64,000 bases of DNA, taken from assembly GCF_047948215.1 (NCBI RefSeq), contig NC_134462.1:114341937-114405936 (forward strand), read 5' to 3'. The translations under genes and the position numbers were made by a program. Shown piece after piece: positions 48,744 through 60,719 of the stretch. Source of the DNA: Lycorma delicatula. Lineage: Eukaryota; Arthropoda; Insecta; Hemiptera; Fulgoridae. The number at the start of each line of letters is the position of its first letter. Within the stretch, counting starts at the first letter, position 1. Under the pieces are notes generated by a model, which saw only the letters and a program-made list of their open reading frames with translations, was not told the origin of the DNA and ran no database searches.

Positions 48744-49070
48744 ACTTTTTTGTGACTTCTTCTTTTTAAATGAGGAACTTTAAATTTTATTTAATGAAGG
48801 ATTTTTAATTTTTAGAAGTTCTTCGAACAGCTACACTCGGCTCCGTACGGCTCACACAGTTCCTGACAGCTCCATCCACGCTATAAACGCTGGCATCGCA
48901 CTAGAATAGTCCATAGTCAAAAATTTCAGATTATATCCGCGATGCTGGAAGATCAAAGATGATGATTCTTGAAAATTGCAGATGATATCCGCGGCCGGAG
49001 GACCAAAAATGTCGAATAATTTGCCGCCTTAGTTTAACACTTCGGTTGGGTTTAAATTATTCTAAATATT
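48744..49070 (+). repeat. Dispersed repeat D, copy 2
   Basis: The first block, 48744-48918, matches 27535-27695. The second, 49010-49070, matches the inverted block at 28571-28631. No coding frame. The sequence between the blocks includes a short duplicated phrase (gcagatgatatccgcgg-like, cf. 'cagattatatccgcgatg'). Confidence 0.6.
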
Positions 49071-49394
49071 TGTTTACTGCTTAAAACAAATAAATAAAAG
49101 TCGTGACTTCGTTTATAATACAAATTATTTTTATTTTACTCTTCAACTTGTAAATAATATATTTACCGTTACTTGTACATTCATAACATACATAAGTTTA
49201 GCCTCTGGAAGAAGGAACTAGATTGAACTATTCTAGTGCGGAGCCAGCTTTTAAATTCAGAAAATTAGATTTAAACAACTATGATGATAATCGGTTTTTT
49301 AGTATATCAAAGTAGCTTTACTATAATATTCCTAAAATTGAGACAATGGTAATAAAGTAAGATGTTGAATTTAAACGAATTCATATATCCACTC

Positions 49395-50245
49395 AAAATT
49401 ACGAAAGCTAGAGTCTCCCAAAAAACCGCAACGACTTATGAAATCGTCACAAAAATTCACAATGCCGTATTAAATGATCTCCGAATGAAGGTACGCGAAC
49501 TTTTCCTCTCATCGCAACATCGTATCCACCTCATTTTACAGGATTTTTTCTTTGTATAAAAAAGCTTTCCGCTCGATGGGAATGGCTCAGTTGAATGAGT
49601 TTCGACTAACGCATTCGACTGAATGCATCTCAAGGGGCTTATTAAAAGCGAATATATTGTGTTTCTTCGAGATAAAACACCAGTAAACGAAACATGAATT
49701 CACCATTACACGCCAAAGACGAAAAAACAGTCCAAACATTGAGTGGGAGGAAGCGAAAGTGTGCCAATGAACAGGAAAACGGTTCCATCTGTAGGAAAAG
49801 TCACGGCTACAGTTTTTTTTTTTGGGGGGGAATTCTCATGGTAAAGTGTTCACAGATTACCTGGGAAAAGGCAGATCCATCACTGGAGAATATTATGCTC
49901 CTTGCTGGACCAATTGAAGGGTGATATTCAGGCTAAATATCCGGATCTGGCCAAAATGAGATTGTTCTTTCACCACAATATGGCGCCTGCACATACGTCT
50001 CGGGTGTAAAATTTCATGATCACCTTTCGAAGTGTAAAAATTCATGATCACCTTAAACGTGCGCCGGATCTGGCTTCCAGCGATTATATCCTCTTTGCAA
50101 ATCTGAAGAAACGGACGAAAATTTACCAAATCATGAGGTCAAATCTGAGACTACTGTTTATTTTGCATAGTTGGACTAATCTCATACTGAGGAGGATATT
50201 AAAAAGTTGGAAAGTCTATGGTCCAAATATTTTTGTATTATTTTT
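49395..50245 (+). mobile_element. Mariner relic, catalytically dead
   Basis: Plus-strand pieces of a second mariner lineage. TYEIVTKIHNAVLNDLRMKV (HTH region, about 49434-49493), then KKLSARWEW. The catalytic part in the frame starting near 49686 reads VNET, stop, IHHYTPKTKKQSKH, stop, VGG and VPSVGKVTATV. Later come TGEYY, DIQAKYPDLAKMRLFFHH-NMAPAHTS, and LASSDYILFANLKK. The first Asp of the triad is Asn (VNET in place of VDET), the second is lost (HHN in place of HHDN), and the third survives (SSD). Several shifts and about 60 residues of loss are evident. There are no recognised ends; an ACT copy begins at 50248. Confidence 0.78.
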
Positions 50246-50908
50246 TTACTTCCTCGTATGTAGTAAAGGAAGTATTGTGATCGCGAAAAATTTCGGTTTT
50301 CAAATTTCAACGAAAATATCCATTTTGACCATCCCCGAATCCATTTTGACTAGTTTCGGCGTGACGTTTGTAGGTATATATATATCTTGCATAACTCAAA
50401 AGGAATGCTGAAATTTTGAATTTCGGGCTGTTGTAACATCTAGTTGTGCTTCTCTTCCTTTGAATGCTATCAACTGAACGAAAAAAAATTCAAATAGCCC
50501 AAAATCCAAAAAAAATTGGATTTTGGACTTTTTTTAATTTCAGTAATAAGTCCTCATTGAGAGCTTTTAAACGATATATCATAAGTGGTACTTATTTTCT
50601 CATTGGTTCCAGAGTTACAGCCAAATAAAATTCTAATTAATGAAATATTTGGATATTACAAAGGGAAGGCACATCGATTCGAATCAGACTTCATCTCCTT
50701 TTTTCTACCTTTGTTTTATTAACTTAGATAAATTGATTTATTAAAAATTATTAATCGTCTCATTGTAAAATTGTTTTACGATGTATAATAATTCAATAAC
50801 AAAAAAAAAGAAAAAATATCACAAGTTTTAATGAAATAAAATATGAACTTTTTATTTTAAAGAAATATGTACATGTAATTTAATAGGCGTACAAGGAAGT
50901 CATGTGTT
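50246..50908 (+). repeat. ACT repeat, short form
   Basis: Starts ACTTCCTCGTATGTAGTAAA at 50248 and ends GCGTACAAGGAAGT at 50900, then CATGTG. It is 653 bp between the 13-mer ends. It contains 'aacgaaaatatccattttga', 'tgttgtaacatctagttgtg', 'ttggttccagagttacag' and 'gcacatcgattcgaatcaga' (near 50670). It lies at the 3' end of the mariner relic and may have inserted into it. Confidence 0.85.
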
Positions 50909-51772
50909 TTTTTTGATATTTTTTTTATAAAATTCTCATCATTGATTATTTTTAAAAAAATATTTTATATAAAAACATAAAAAAAAGTTCGGTATATTTT
51001 GATAAAGAATTATAAAAAACGTACTCTTATAAAACCAGATATAATGTTCGATAAAGCTAATTTATATATTATTATAATCATTATCATCAATACCGGTAGA
51101 GTCGAGATATGCCAAGAATTTTCACAGCCGTTGAAATCCAATATACCACAACAGTATGAGTTTGGGATTTTCACTTTGCCGCTATAAACTGTTAAAACTT
51201 TATTGATTATTATTATTTATAATACAAAACGATATCGCACATCATTTTATAATAAAAGATAAAAGGTAGGCTACACATGAACTCTGTCATCATCACATAA
51301 AGTACATGCATAAATCTAGAGATAAGTGTGGATGTATGTTTATGTCTGTCAAAATCTCGATCCAGTGGAATACAGTAAATGTTAGATGTGAAATATTGTA
51401 CAGTTGATTACAATTGAAAATGGAATAGTCATGTCACTCTACAGAATATTCAGTGTACCTACATTGTTTAACGGCAGTATATTTGGTACTAAAATAGCAT
51501 TCAATTTCATTCGTTTACTGCTTGTAGCTTGTAATTCTGATATATATATGTATAACAAGTAGTGTAATGAATTCCATTTTGAGTTTTCACTAGTATACGT
51601 TTGAAGATGTATGAATATTAATTGTTTTTATTTTTTTATTTTAACGATAAATTGTTTAAAATTAATTTTAATTACTTTAACATTTTTATTTTTGTTTAAT
51701 ACTTTTATTTATAATCGCACCAATAATTAAAATTATTAGCAACTTATCAGCGTAATGTAAACTGTATCGGTT
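50909..51772. other. AT-rich anonymous DNA
   Basis: No recognisable gene. Confidence 0.5.
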
Positions 51773-51970
51773 AATGTGTAGTCTTGCACAAACTCAGGTC
51801 GACCATTCCTGAGACGTGTAGTTAATTAAAACCCAACCACCAAAAAAACACCGGTATCCATGATCTAGTATACAAAACCGAATAAAAGCAGCTACCTTTA
51901 CTAGGATATGAGTACTTCGACTTCGAAATCAGCTGATTTACGACGACGAGTTTACCACTAGACCATCTCA
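51773..51970 (-). repeat. tRNA-derived SINE, copy 5
   Basis: The minus strand starts with GATGGTCTAGTGG (A box). It has a damaged B-box segment near 51898-51912, where about 10 bases are lost relative to copy 1. Then comes the shared body ('ttggtggttgggttttaatt' complement), ending at about 51773 inside the family body. Confidence 0.75.
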
Positions 51971-52145
51971 ATTTATTACATGTGAATATAATTGATTGAA
52001 TTCTAAATTGCCGAGTAATTATTTAAAAAAAATAATTTTGGTAAAATAAGAAAAAATTACTATAATTTAATATACAAACATTGACATTACATAATTTACA
52101 TATTAATTTATGATAATTTAATATTCAAACATTTATTTAAAAAAT

Positions 52146-52308
52146 TGATGTGGACACCACATGACTTTCTTTTACTCTATAATATATACACATTTTTTCT
52201 GCACTTATTTAAACTTATTTCATTTGAAAGTGAGATACGATCCTCCAATTCTTTAATAAAAGTAGACAGTTACACAAATGCTAAAATATTAATAGCTTAA
52301 TAAGGTTA
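52146..52308 (-). repeat. ACT repeat fragment split by a LINE
   Basis: TGATGTGGACACCACATGAC hairpin end, then 'tttctgcacttatttaaact' and 'attctttaataaaagtagac' as in the long copies at 20.7 and 32.3 kb. It is cut at the LINE target site (AAGGTTA, 52302-52308). Confidence 0.8.
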
Positions 52309-52990
52309 ACTGAAAAGAAAAGTTTAGAAGCTTTTGAAATGTGGTGCTATAGGAGAATGTTAAAAATCAGATGGATGGATAAAGTGACAAATGAAGAGGT
52401 GATGCGACAAATTGATGAAGAAAGATGCATTTGGAAAAATATAGATAAAAGAAGAGACAGACTTATAGGCATCCGAATAGCACAAGCGAAACGAGCCTTC
52501 AGTCAGAAATATAATTTGTTTACATCAAAAATTAATTTAAATGTCAGGAAAGATTTTTGAAAGTGTATGTTTGGAGTGTCGCTTTATATGGAAGTGAAAC
52601 TTGGACGATCGGGTTATCTGAGAAGAAAAGATTAGAAGCTTTTGAAATGTGGTGCTATAGGAGAAGGGTTAAAAATCAGATGGGTGGATAAAGTGACAAA
52701 TGAAGAGGTATTGCGGCAAATAGATGAAGAAAGAAGCATTTGGAAAAATATAGTTAAAAGAAGAGACAGACTTATAGGCCACATACTAAGGCATCCTGGA
52801 ATAGCCGCTTTAATATTGGAGAAACAGGTAGAAGAAAAAATTGTGCAGGCAGGAAGGCAACGTTTAAAATATGTAAAACAAATTGTTAGGGATGTAGGAT
52901 GTAGGGGGTATATTGAAATGAAACAACTAGCACTAGATACGGAATCTTGTAGAACTGCAACAAACCAGTCAAATGACTGAAGACAAAAAA
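52309..52990 (+). mobile_element. 5'-truncated LINE with internal segment repeat
   Basis: The 3' end of a LINE flanked by a short direct repeat, AAGGTTA (52302-52308 and 52991-52997). It ends NQSND, TGA, AAGACA and poly(A), as at 39.6 kb. The later part (about 52470-52980) runs in normal order: RIAQAKRAFSQKYNLF, KVYVWSVALYGSETWTIG, KKRLEAFEMWCYRR, IRWVDKVTNEEVLRQIDEER, HILRHPG, YVKQIVRDVGC. Before it, 52310-52470 is an extra copy of the KK..LEAFEMWCYRRMLKIRW..RRDRLIG segment. One inserted base near 52666 shifts the frame in the second copy. It lies inside an ACT repeat fragment. Confidence 0.85.
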
Positions 52991-53027
52991 AAGGTTAGAA
53001 TAATAGTCCCTAGATTATTCTTTAAAT

Positions 53028-53245
53028 AAATTGTTTACCAAATAATCCAATAATAAAAATTGACTATTCTACACCGTAAGGTCAAAATTAATATTTGTGA
53101 CCAGTATACAGGAGTTCACTAAACGGAATAGTTTAATTATTATTAACTTTTATTTACACGACACACCAGAAAGCTGAACCTTTTGTTAATCAGCAACTCA
53201 CGAATATATGAATAATACTGATCTGGAATAGTATATTATGTAACA
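53028..53245 (+). repeat. Dispersed block shared with the ACT copy at 21.3 kb
   Basis: 'accaaataatccaataataa', 'ttctacaccgtaaggtc' and 'aatcagcaactcacgaa' recur in the same order and orientation at about 21265-21490. This suggests a separate repeat that also sits inside the long ACT copy, or a variable module of the ACT family. Confidence 0.65.
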
Positions 53246-53489
53246 ACAGTTGTAAGAAGCATATTACACACAAGTGAAAAAAAATTTCATCACTTTAAAT
53301 TGAATACAATTAAAAGATGTATTTCATTTTTGTCAAATAATTAAATAAAATGAATTTTGTTTATTAAATATACAATTTTTATAAGAATTTGCTAAGAAAA
53401 TCCCAAAATAATATGATTCTAAATTATAATTTTCAATAAAGATTAAATAATGATGTGTTTCAACCAACTCTATTACATATACACATATC

Positions 53490-54165
53490 TAATAATGCCT
53501 ATTAAATTACATGTACACAAAATTAGTACACAAGTACATAAAATTTTATTTCACTAATAACTTCTGATGTTTTTTTGTTATTATTGAATAATTATCTATT
53601 GTAATTTTTTTACAATCACGGGTTAATAATTATTAAAAAAACAATGTATTTAATTTAAAAGAAAATGTTAAAAAAAGAAATCAAGAAAAAAGTTAAAAAA
53701 AGAAAAAAGATGAAGTCTGATTCGAACCAATGTGCCTTCCCCTTATAAATCAAAATATTTCATTACTTAAAATTTCATTTAGCTATAATTCTGGAACCAA
53801 TGAAAATAAGTACCACTTATGATACATCGTTGAAAAGTTCTCAATGCGGGCTTATTACTGAAGTTAAGTTAAAGTCCAAAATCCAGTTTTTTTTTGGGAT
53901 TTTGAGCTTAGTAGGACACTTTTGGTTCAGTCGATTACAATCAAATGGAGGAGGTGCATAACTAGATGTTACAACAGTCCTAAATGCAAAATTTCAACAT
54001 CCTACGGCTAATCGTTTTTGAGTTATGCGAGATACGTACATGCATACATACATACGTACAGACAACAAACCGAAACTAGTCAAAATGGATATATCCGTTG
54101 AAATTTGAAAACCGAAATTTTTCGTGATCATAATACTTCCTTTACTTCGTACAAGGACGTAAAAA
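53490..54165 (-). repeat. ACT repeat, left terminus degraded
   Basis: Minus-oriented. The left end has only 'gcctattaaattacatgtac' (about 53497) without the 13-mer. The right end, CTTTACTTCGTACAAGGACGT, reaches 54160. It contains 'aagtctgattcgaaccaatg', 'tctggaaccaatgaaaataa' and 'gattacaatcaaatgg'. Confidence 0.82.
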
Positions 54166-54563
54166 ATTATGAATAATTGTAGTTTAATCTATTCTTACTG
54201 GGTTATAGAAAGAATATTTTTATTATGGTATAAACGCGATATACGTTTCGGAAAGTTCTTAGCCTGACAAAGTAAACACAAGATTTTTTTAAAGAAATTT
54301 ATTATTTTTTTTTTATGACGTTGCAATTCGATATATTTAAACCAATGAGTTTCCAACTTTTAAAACCTTCAGTGTAACGCGATTTCACCAACTTTGCAAA
54401 ATAACCAGTTTTTCATTTGAAGTGAATCTTCGTCCTACGAGCAATTTCTTCACGTTTGAGTAGAATAAGTAATCGCTTGGAGACTAATCTCTCGGCGAAT
54501 ACGACGCATTTGGAAGTACTTCGAAGCGTAGGTCTCTATGGAGATTTGAAGCAGCAATAAATA

Positions 54564-54596
<33 letters not shown>

Positions 54597-56351
54597 GTGT
54601 GTGTATGTATATATCGATTTAAAAATTTTTTTCTGCCAATTTGGCAAGTATAGAATTAAAGAAACATTCTTATCTGTTTTTTTAGTTTATTTTCTTTACA
54701 TTACAGAGCTTTCGGGCATAAACCCATCCTTATTAATGTTTTTTGATTTATCTTCATTTACATTTACACATATAAGTACTATTCAACACCTTTACACTTT
54801 GGTTACATTTTATAACTTTGGTTATTGAGTAAAATATACGAAATTTTAAACATTTACAGAACATACATTTTTGTTCAGTCAAAACTTTTTAAAGAATGTA
54901 AAAACATATACTAAAAATTACAATTAAAATTTTTTTACTACAATTTTCCAAAATTTATTTAAATTTTCTTTCAATATGTTGTTCTGTGTAATGTTAATAC
55001 AGTTCTGTAATCAATTATTTAATTTATTTAAAATCTTATTAAACGTAAATTAAACACTACAGAAAAATTTATATATGTATATATATATATATTTTTAAAT
55101 TTATTTATGTATACTCTGCTACATTGGTATGTTATGTTGTTACACATTATTTATTTAAATATTAATTTAAATAATTGGTCAATAAAATAATAATTTGTAT
55201 TTAGGGAAAACATTTGTACACCGGAGAGAAATCTCTTATTTTATTATTTATTGATTTTTAAAGTAATTATATTGTATTGGTTCAACATTATTCATGGAGG
55301 TAATGCTTATATTTATGACATTACTTTATTATTCGGATTGATCGAGATTACAAATTCAAAGACGGATGAAGTGAATTTACAAACTTCTATGTAATTTTTG
55401 AAATGTTTAATATTTATAGAAAATGACACATGAATTTCCACAAAAAGGTAGATCGTACTGATTGGTTAAAATGCAAATAACGGTAATTGGAGAATAGGCG
55501 AGTAGTTCAATATAATAAACACATGGAAACAATTTTCTTTTTTTTTTAATGGGTTGGCATTCCTCAGAATTTATTTTTTTCTTATTAGAATTTGCTAGTT
55601 GTTATATATATTTAGACAAATATGCTATTGGCCTAATTTATTTATTTAGAAAGAAAATAACTTACTAATGAACTGTATAGGGGGATAAAAAAGCAGTATT
55701 TTTTTAAAAGATAGATCGTTATATTAACATTCTAGGCGTGTGTTTAATTTGTCAGGTTTAAATTTCTAGTTTTTTTATTTGTTTATACATATTTTAGTAA
55801 TGTTTGATTTTTTAAAATCATTTATTCTTCAAACTTGTTTATATAACGTGATATTTTTATCAAAATCTGTAATATTAATTTAAAAAAATACTGTTTTTCT
55901 TTTCTCTTTTTTTAATACTACTTACAATGAATGTCTAAACACTGAAGAGAATTTCTACCAAAATGAAACGTCAGCTGTTACAGCAACACAAAAACGATTG
56001 TAAAAGAACGGGCAATAAATATGTTTTAATGTTGCGTCCATAACCAGTAAGTGTGTTGACTAAATCGTCGCAAACATATGGAAAGGCAATTTGCAAAGCT
56101 GTGCTTGCCTGCATTTACGGATTCAAGAACCATGAACGTTACAATACAAGAATAAAAAATAATGAAACAAATTTTATTACCGTCTGCTTTATTTTGTGGT
56201 TTTATTGTTTGCTTATAATTTATTATCATGCGACATTAGTTTTTTATTATTTTTTTGTGTAGTAAATAAATTTAATTAATTTTCAAAAAATCTAATTGTA
56301 ATTTATGACCACAGTTCAGAACATTACGGAAAAAAAATTAGATTATATGTT

Positions 56352-56410
<59 letters not shown>

Positions 56411-57172
56411 AGAATGAATTTTAAAATGTTCTGGATTGATGAATAAAATTAAGCTAACAATGATTTCACATCTTTTGAACTGAAAAATTTTATTTTATGG
56501 AATTTAAAAAAAAATAAATAAATAAATTTGTTTATAAACCAGAATTAGATACCATATTATTCAAAATAAAGATTACTTTTCTAAGGTAGTATATTTTGTT
56601 AATTGGTATTTAATAGATCTGGCGATTTAATAGATTTTTTATCTCAGTAGAATACTTGGGTTGAAGCTCAACAAAGAAATTTTTTCCCTCCAAATAACAA
56701 ATGAAGGCGTTAAAAAAATGCCCAACACTTGTTATCAAAAGAAAATATTTTGAAAGGTAAAATAAATTGATTTTTATATACTACTCTTGCTAATAACATT
56801 CATAAAAACTGAATAAATTAACAAAAAAAAAAAACTTAAATTGAAATAAATCGTTGAATTCTTATTTTTATTTCCTTGATACTAGCTTCTATGGTACAAT
56901 AACAAAAAAAAAATATTAGAATAGAAACAAAAATTATCTACCATTTATTTTTCTGTTGCTTTTTTATTGACCCAAAGCTAATTTAAAAAAATCTTTCAAA
57001 ATCTAAAAACTCAAGAAACTCGTTAACAAAATTCTGCTTCCGTTCAAAAATTTCAGAACGAACTATAACCTAGTACGAATCTACTGTTCTCGATGAGGCT
57101 ATGAATATAAAATAAAAAAAAAAAATACTCAAAAACATATAATCGATGGAAACTTAAAATAATGTAGTTTAA
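54166..57172. other. AT-rich anonymous DNA with (TA)n runs
   Basis: (TA)n at 54566-54594 and a longer one at 56354-56407. A GC-richer 200-base patch at 54360-54560 has no known motif. The frames at 56026-56229 and 56053-56262 overlap on opposite strands and show nothing conserved. Confidence 0.5.
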
Positions 57173-57433
57173 CAAGATTTGCAAGAATTAGAGATAGCAC
57201 GTCGAGCCGACAACTTAACCGCCGCATTGGACAAGTCTGTCGAGCTTGTGGATGATGTAACGGGAATAGTAGAAGAAAATAAAGTAAAGCGAATACGTAC
57301 TAGACAAGATATGCAAAATAATCGGGTTGGGCAATGTCGGGTCGCAGGTCGTTGGTTTAACGTGAAAAGTTATAGACCTTGGATGAGGTTCCTCCGAGCT
57401 ACAGACCGACCAACTTATCTGTATAGTTAAATG
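57173..57433 (+). CDS. Unrecognised open frame with coding-like composition
   Basis: The frame is open from a stop at 57170-57172 to TAA at 57431-57433, about 86 codons, with no ATG near its start (the first start-like codon is TTG at 57179). Composition is much less AT-rich than the flanks, and the product is amphipathic and charged: LEIARRADNLTAALDKSVEL near the start, then VDDVTGIVEEN, a K/R-rich stretch and CRVAGRWFNVKSYRPW. I do not recognise the family. It could be a terminal exon, but no good polypyrimidine-AG acceptor is visible (only 'tttgcaag' at about 57178-57185). It could equally be a transposon protein fragment. Not assigned a function. Confidence 0.25.
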
Positions 57434-57499
57434 GGAGAGCCACCATAGTATTTTTGAACAAAACGGAAAGTTTCCAATAAAAAATTTTAGTTCATTTAG

Positions 57500-58400
57500 T
57501 CTGAAAAAGAGGAATGTTGCGAGATTTTACCTGCTTTAAATCTCTGTCGAAACAAAGTCGATCTCAAACGGTGCAAGATAGATCAAATGGATTGTTTACA
57601 AATAATATTTTGAAGCGTTTGTCTGCTGCACGCCAATGGCCCTGCATCGCATCAATTCGACTGATATTGATATCCCTCAGCGCGGGACGTCTTCGACAGA
57701 TGTACGGGTGTTAGCTTCACTCGTTTTGACCATTAGTTAGGGTACAACAGCGGTAGAGGTGCTCGTGCCGTCGGCGTCTTTCACTGAGAGCGCCGTGCCA
57801 GCTTTGCGACGCTCCCGAAACAGTCTCGCTCGCTTGGCACTGGACATTGGTGTACCTTTGCCTTGCCTATAACCTCCCCTTTCCAACGATATGCGTAATT
57901 TATATTTTGCCTTTTTTGTGGGCTGAGTCTGACATATTGAATTTTTATTATTTTTTACATGTTTACTTTAACTTTTTACGAATAGATATTGTGTAAAATA
58001 CTCATATTATTACATAAATCGATCTATATCTACAAAATCTTAATACAAACACACGCATCACCGCGCTATCACGTCTAAGCCGTGAGCTACCCTGAATGGA
58101 AATGAGCGAGAGCGCCACTTTTGGCCGATCTGCGTTGTGATCCCTCCCCAGCAACCCGCTCGACAATAACTTAAAGTCGTATCGGAAAGCTGACAATGTA
58201 AGTTATAAAGTGACACCGTATTTACGTCTCTGAGACTAATAGTTAGGAGGTTATTAAGGCAGGGCGATATAGAACTTTTCGTTACGCTACAAATTTCTGT
58301 TCTGGTACCCGTATGTTTTGGTGTGGTTTTAAAGACGTTTATCGTCAAAACGCCAATACATAAATTTCTCAGCCGTGGCTCAGACACAGCCTTGCTTTTT
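57500..58400. other. GC-rich, CpG-containing unidentified region
   Basis: Two patches (about 57620-57880 and 58060-58250) are clearly GC-richer than the surroundings and CpG-rich. Open frames (57514-57714 plus, 58058-58387 minus) carry no motif I know. Possibilities are a promoter-like island, a mobile-element UTR or an unrecognised gene part, and I cannot choose between them. Confidence 0.3.
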
Positions 58401-60040
58401 TTAAGTATCAGAAATATTTCAGGTAAAATCTTGAAGTTTCAGTGTGGTACTGTTTGTATTTGGTATTGTTCTATTTTGGTTTTGAAAAACATTTATTTTC
58501 TAAAACTGAACTATAAATGGGAAAAAGTTGACGTATGTTATGCAATATCTAAAAGAAATATTTATGTAAAGCATTGTTATAAAGCAAATTTTATTTTGAG
58601 CACAGCTTACCAATGCATCTAAATGCTTTCTAAAAAAAATAGGTATTTTATTTTGTAATATTTGTTTGCTATTTTAACTTATAAATCTCAAACTTAAAAT
58701 TTTTTTATGGTTTAAGTGTTATCCGAGTAATTACAAACATAAAAAAAAAGTTATTTATGTTTTACTTTCCTGACACAGCTCTAGAAGAAAAGTATGATAA
58801 TCAATCAAAAAATGGGGTATGAAATTTGTTGGATATTTCTGGACGTTTCATGATCCAAAAAAAAAATTGAGGTTAACCTTCATTTTGGAGGGTCAATTTT
58901 CTCAATTTTTTGTAAAAATAATCCCCACTGTATATTAAGTTCATTAGATGCTTAACTTACCATTTTCTTTTAATTTGTCCCACATTTCCCCTTCCCAAAA
59001 AAATCGAAAAAACTATTTATAAATTTCAATAAAATTTCACTATGAATTAACCCCATCCTAAAAAAAGATTTCAGGCAGTTTTTTTTATATATAATTATTT
59101 TTCAACTATATAAGAATAGATAAACAATGCCAGAAAGTATTACAACTTTTTTGTCAGATTTTTTTTTTAGTATATTTTTTATCATATACAAACAGTTTTT
59201 TAAAAAAATTCAGATTTTATTTTTTTAATAAAATTTTCAATATAAAAAATGTGTGTATGTGTGTGTGTGTGTGCGCGCGTGTCTCAACATGAATTTTTTT
59301 TATCTCAATCCTGCACAAGAGGCGTGTAGCATGACGAGGTGGCCAATCGCTAGTGGGAGGGGTTTAGAATAGTCTTTATTTAACTTTCGTTTTTGACTGG
59401 GGTTTTTCGAAGCGATGCAGAAAGGTCTTAATCAGTTTTATTTATAAAATCTTGATGATTTTTCCTTTACTACATAGATAAAAATACTTCTTTTTAGTAC
59501 GTTATTTATAAGAGTACGATTTATTTTTACCGTTAAATTTTGAATTATTAATTTCTTTTCTTATAATTATATTTAGTAATTATTAACTGTTGATGATAAC
59601 TGTTTGATAATCGAAATATCCATTTTTTTTTTCTTTGGAAGGATTTTCGAATGAATTTTTTTTATGTAGGAATTAATTTCTTTTACCTTTTGATTGTTTT
59701 AATTACTGAGTTATTAACTTTTTTCTAGATTATACATTATTATATTCTGTCAAATGAAAGCATCCCACTGAACTTAGATGTAAAATAATTTAATCTTTAT
59801 TATTTATCAAAAAAAAAAAGTTAAAATTATTTGGTTTAATACTAATATAATCCTGCTAGAAAAGTTAATGCATATTTACAAACAGCTGCTATTTGATAAT
59901 AATACATATGGCGAGCAGTATTTATTATAGGGACTGTACCTGTTACGCGAGGGAAGTCGCGCTCCTACAGCAGAACAGATCATTTGAAGCGGAAAGAAAG
60001 TTTTGAAGTGAATTTGGTTTTTAATTAACTTCACTTTATC
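58401..60040. other. AT-rich anonymous DNA with (TG)n tract
   Basis: A (TG)n(CG)n tract lies at about 59249-59281. No gene recognised. Confidence 0.5.
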
Positions 60041-60049
60041 TTTTTACCA

Positions 60050-60540
60050 TTCAGTTCAAAGTAATGCAAGGTTAAATTTTCCTTTCCCGTCTAGATAGCG
60101 GTGTAACGGAGCTATAGATCTGTATGGGAAAGTATTGTTATCGGTCCAATTTGGGCATATGCGGTTTTAATCGGATCTTGGACATTATGACACCTTAAGA
60201 AACCATATCGGATTGAAATTTTCCGGATGTTCGTATGTACATATGTGTTCGGTGTTGCCCTCTAAATCACCTTATATTTCCGGAACTACTGTCCCGATTT
60301 TGACCAAACTTGGTCAGATTACTTCTATATACTGGGCATTCATGCCATTAAATTGTCGACTTAAAGGTCAAGGGGGTGAGGGTGTAGAGCAAGATCACCG
60401 TCTCAGTATCTCAAGATTTCGTCCAATTAAGATTTTATTTTTCTCAGCCACATTTGTTAACAATTAAAAATAACAATATTTGCAAAAAAATGTTTTTTCA
60501 AAATCACACCCCCACCCTAAAAATTCTGCTGTAGTCGACT
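60050..60540. repeat. Probable dispersed repeat ('cggaactactgtcccgatt')
   Basis: The text 'ccggaactactgtcccgatt' and 'ttgaccaaacttggtcag' is the kind of non-coding phrase that recurs in insect interspersed repeats. The start resembles, but does not match, the ACT family (gggaaagtattgttatcgg). The open frame 60213-60467 has no protein motif. I have no second copy in this window to prove repetition. Confidence 0.3.
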
Positions 60541-60609
60541 GCTATGTTGTGACATTACAGATAAGCGGTAGAATTAAATAAATGAATAATATTTAAAATG
60601 TAAAAAAGT

Positions 60610-60715
60610 AACTTGGTCTGGTTGGGTCTCAAACTCGATTTCCTTGTCGACTCGATACCTGGTGCGTTTATCGCCCCGGTTAAACCATTCTTTCGACCGT
60701 ACTAGCAAAGTTTGT
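60610..60715 (-). repeat. Possible tRNA-like SINE head
   Basis: The minus strand reads TGGTTTAACCGGGGCGATAA (A-box-like) and, about 50 bases on, GAGTTTGAGACCC (weak B-box). No full cloverleaf was found, so a functional tRNA is unlikely. Confidence 0.3.
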
Positions 60716-60719
60716 TCTA

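Noticed and set aside
58058..58387. 109-codon minus-strand frame as a gene
   Set aside because: No motif and no splice support; composition alone is not enough.
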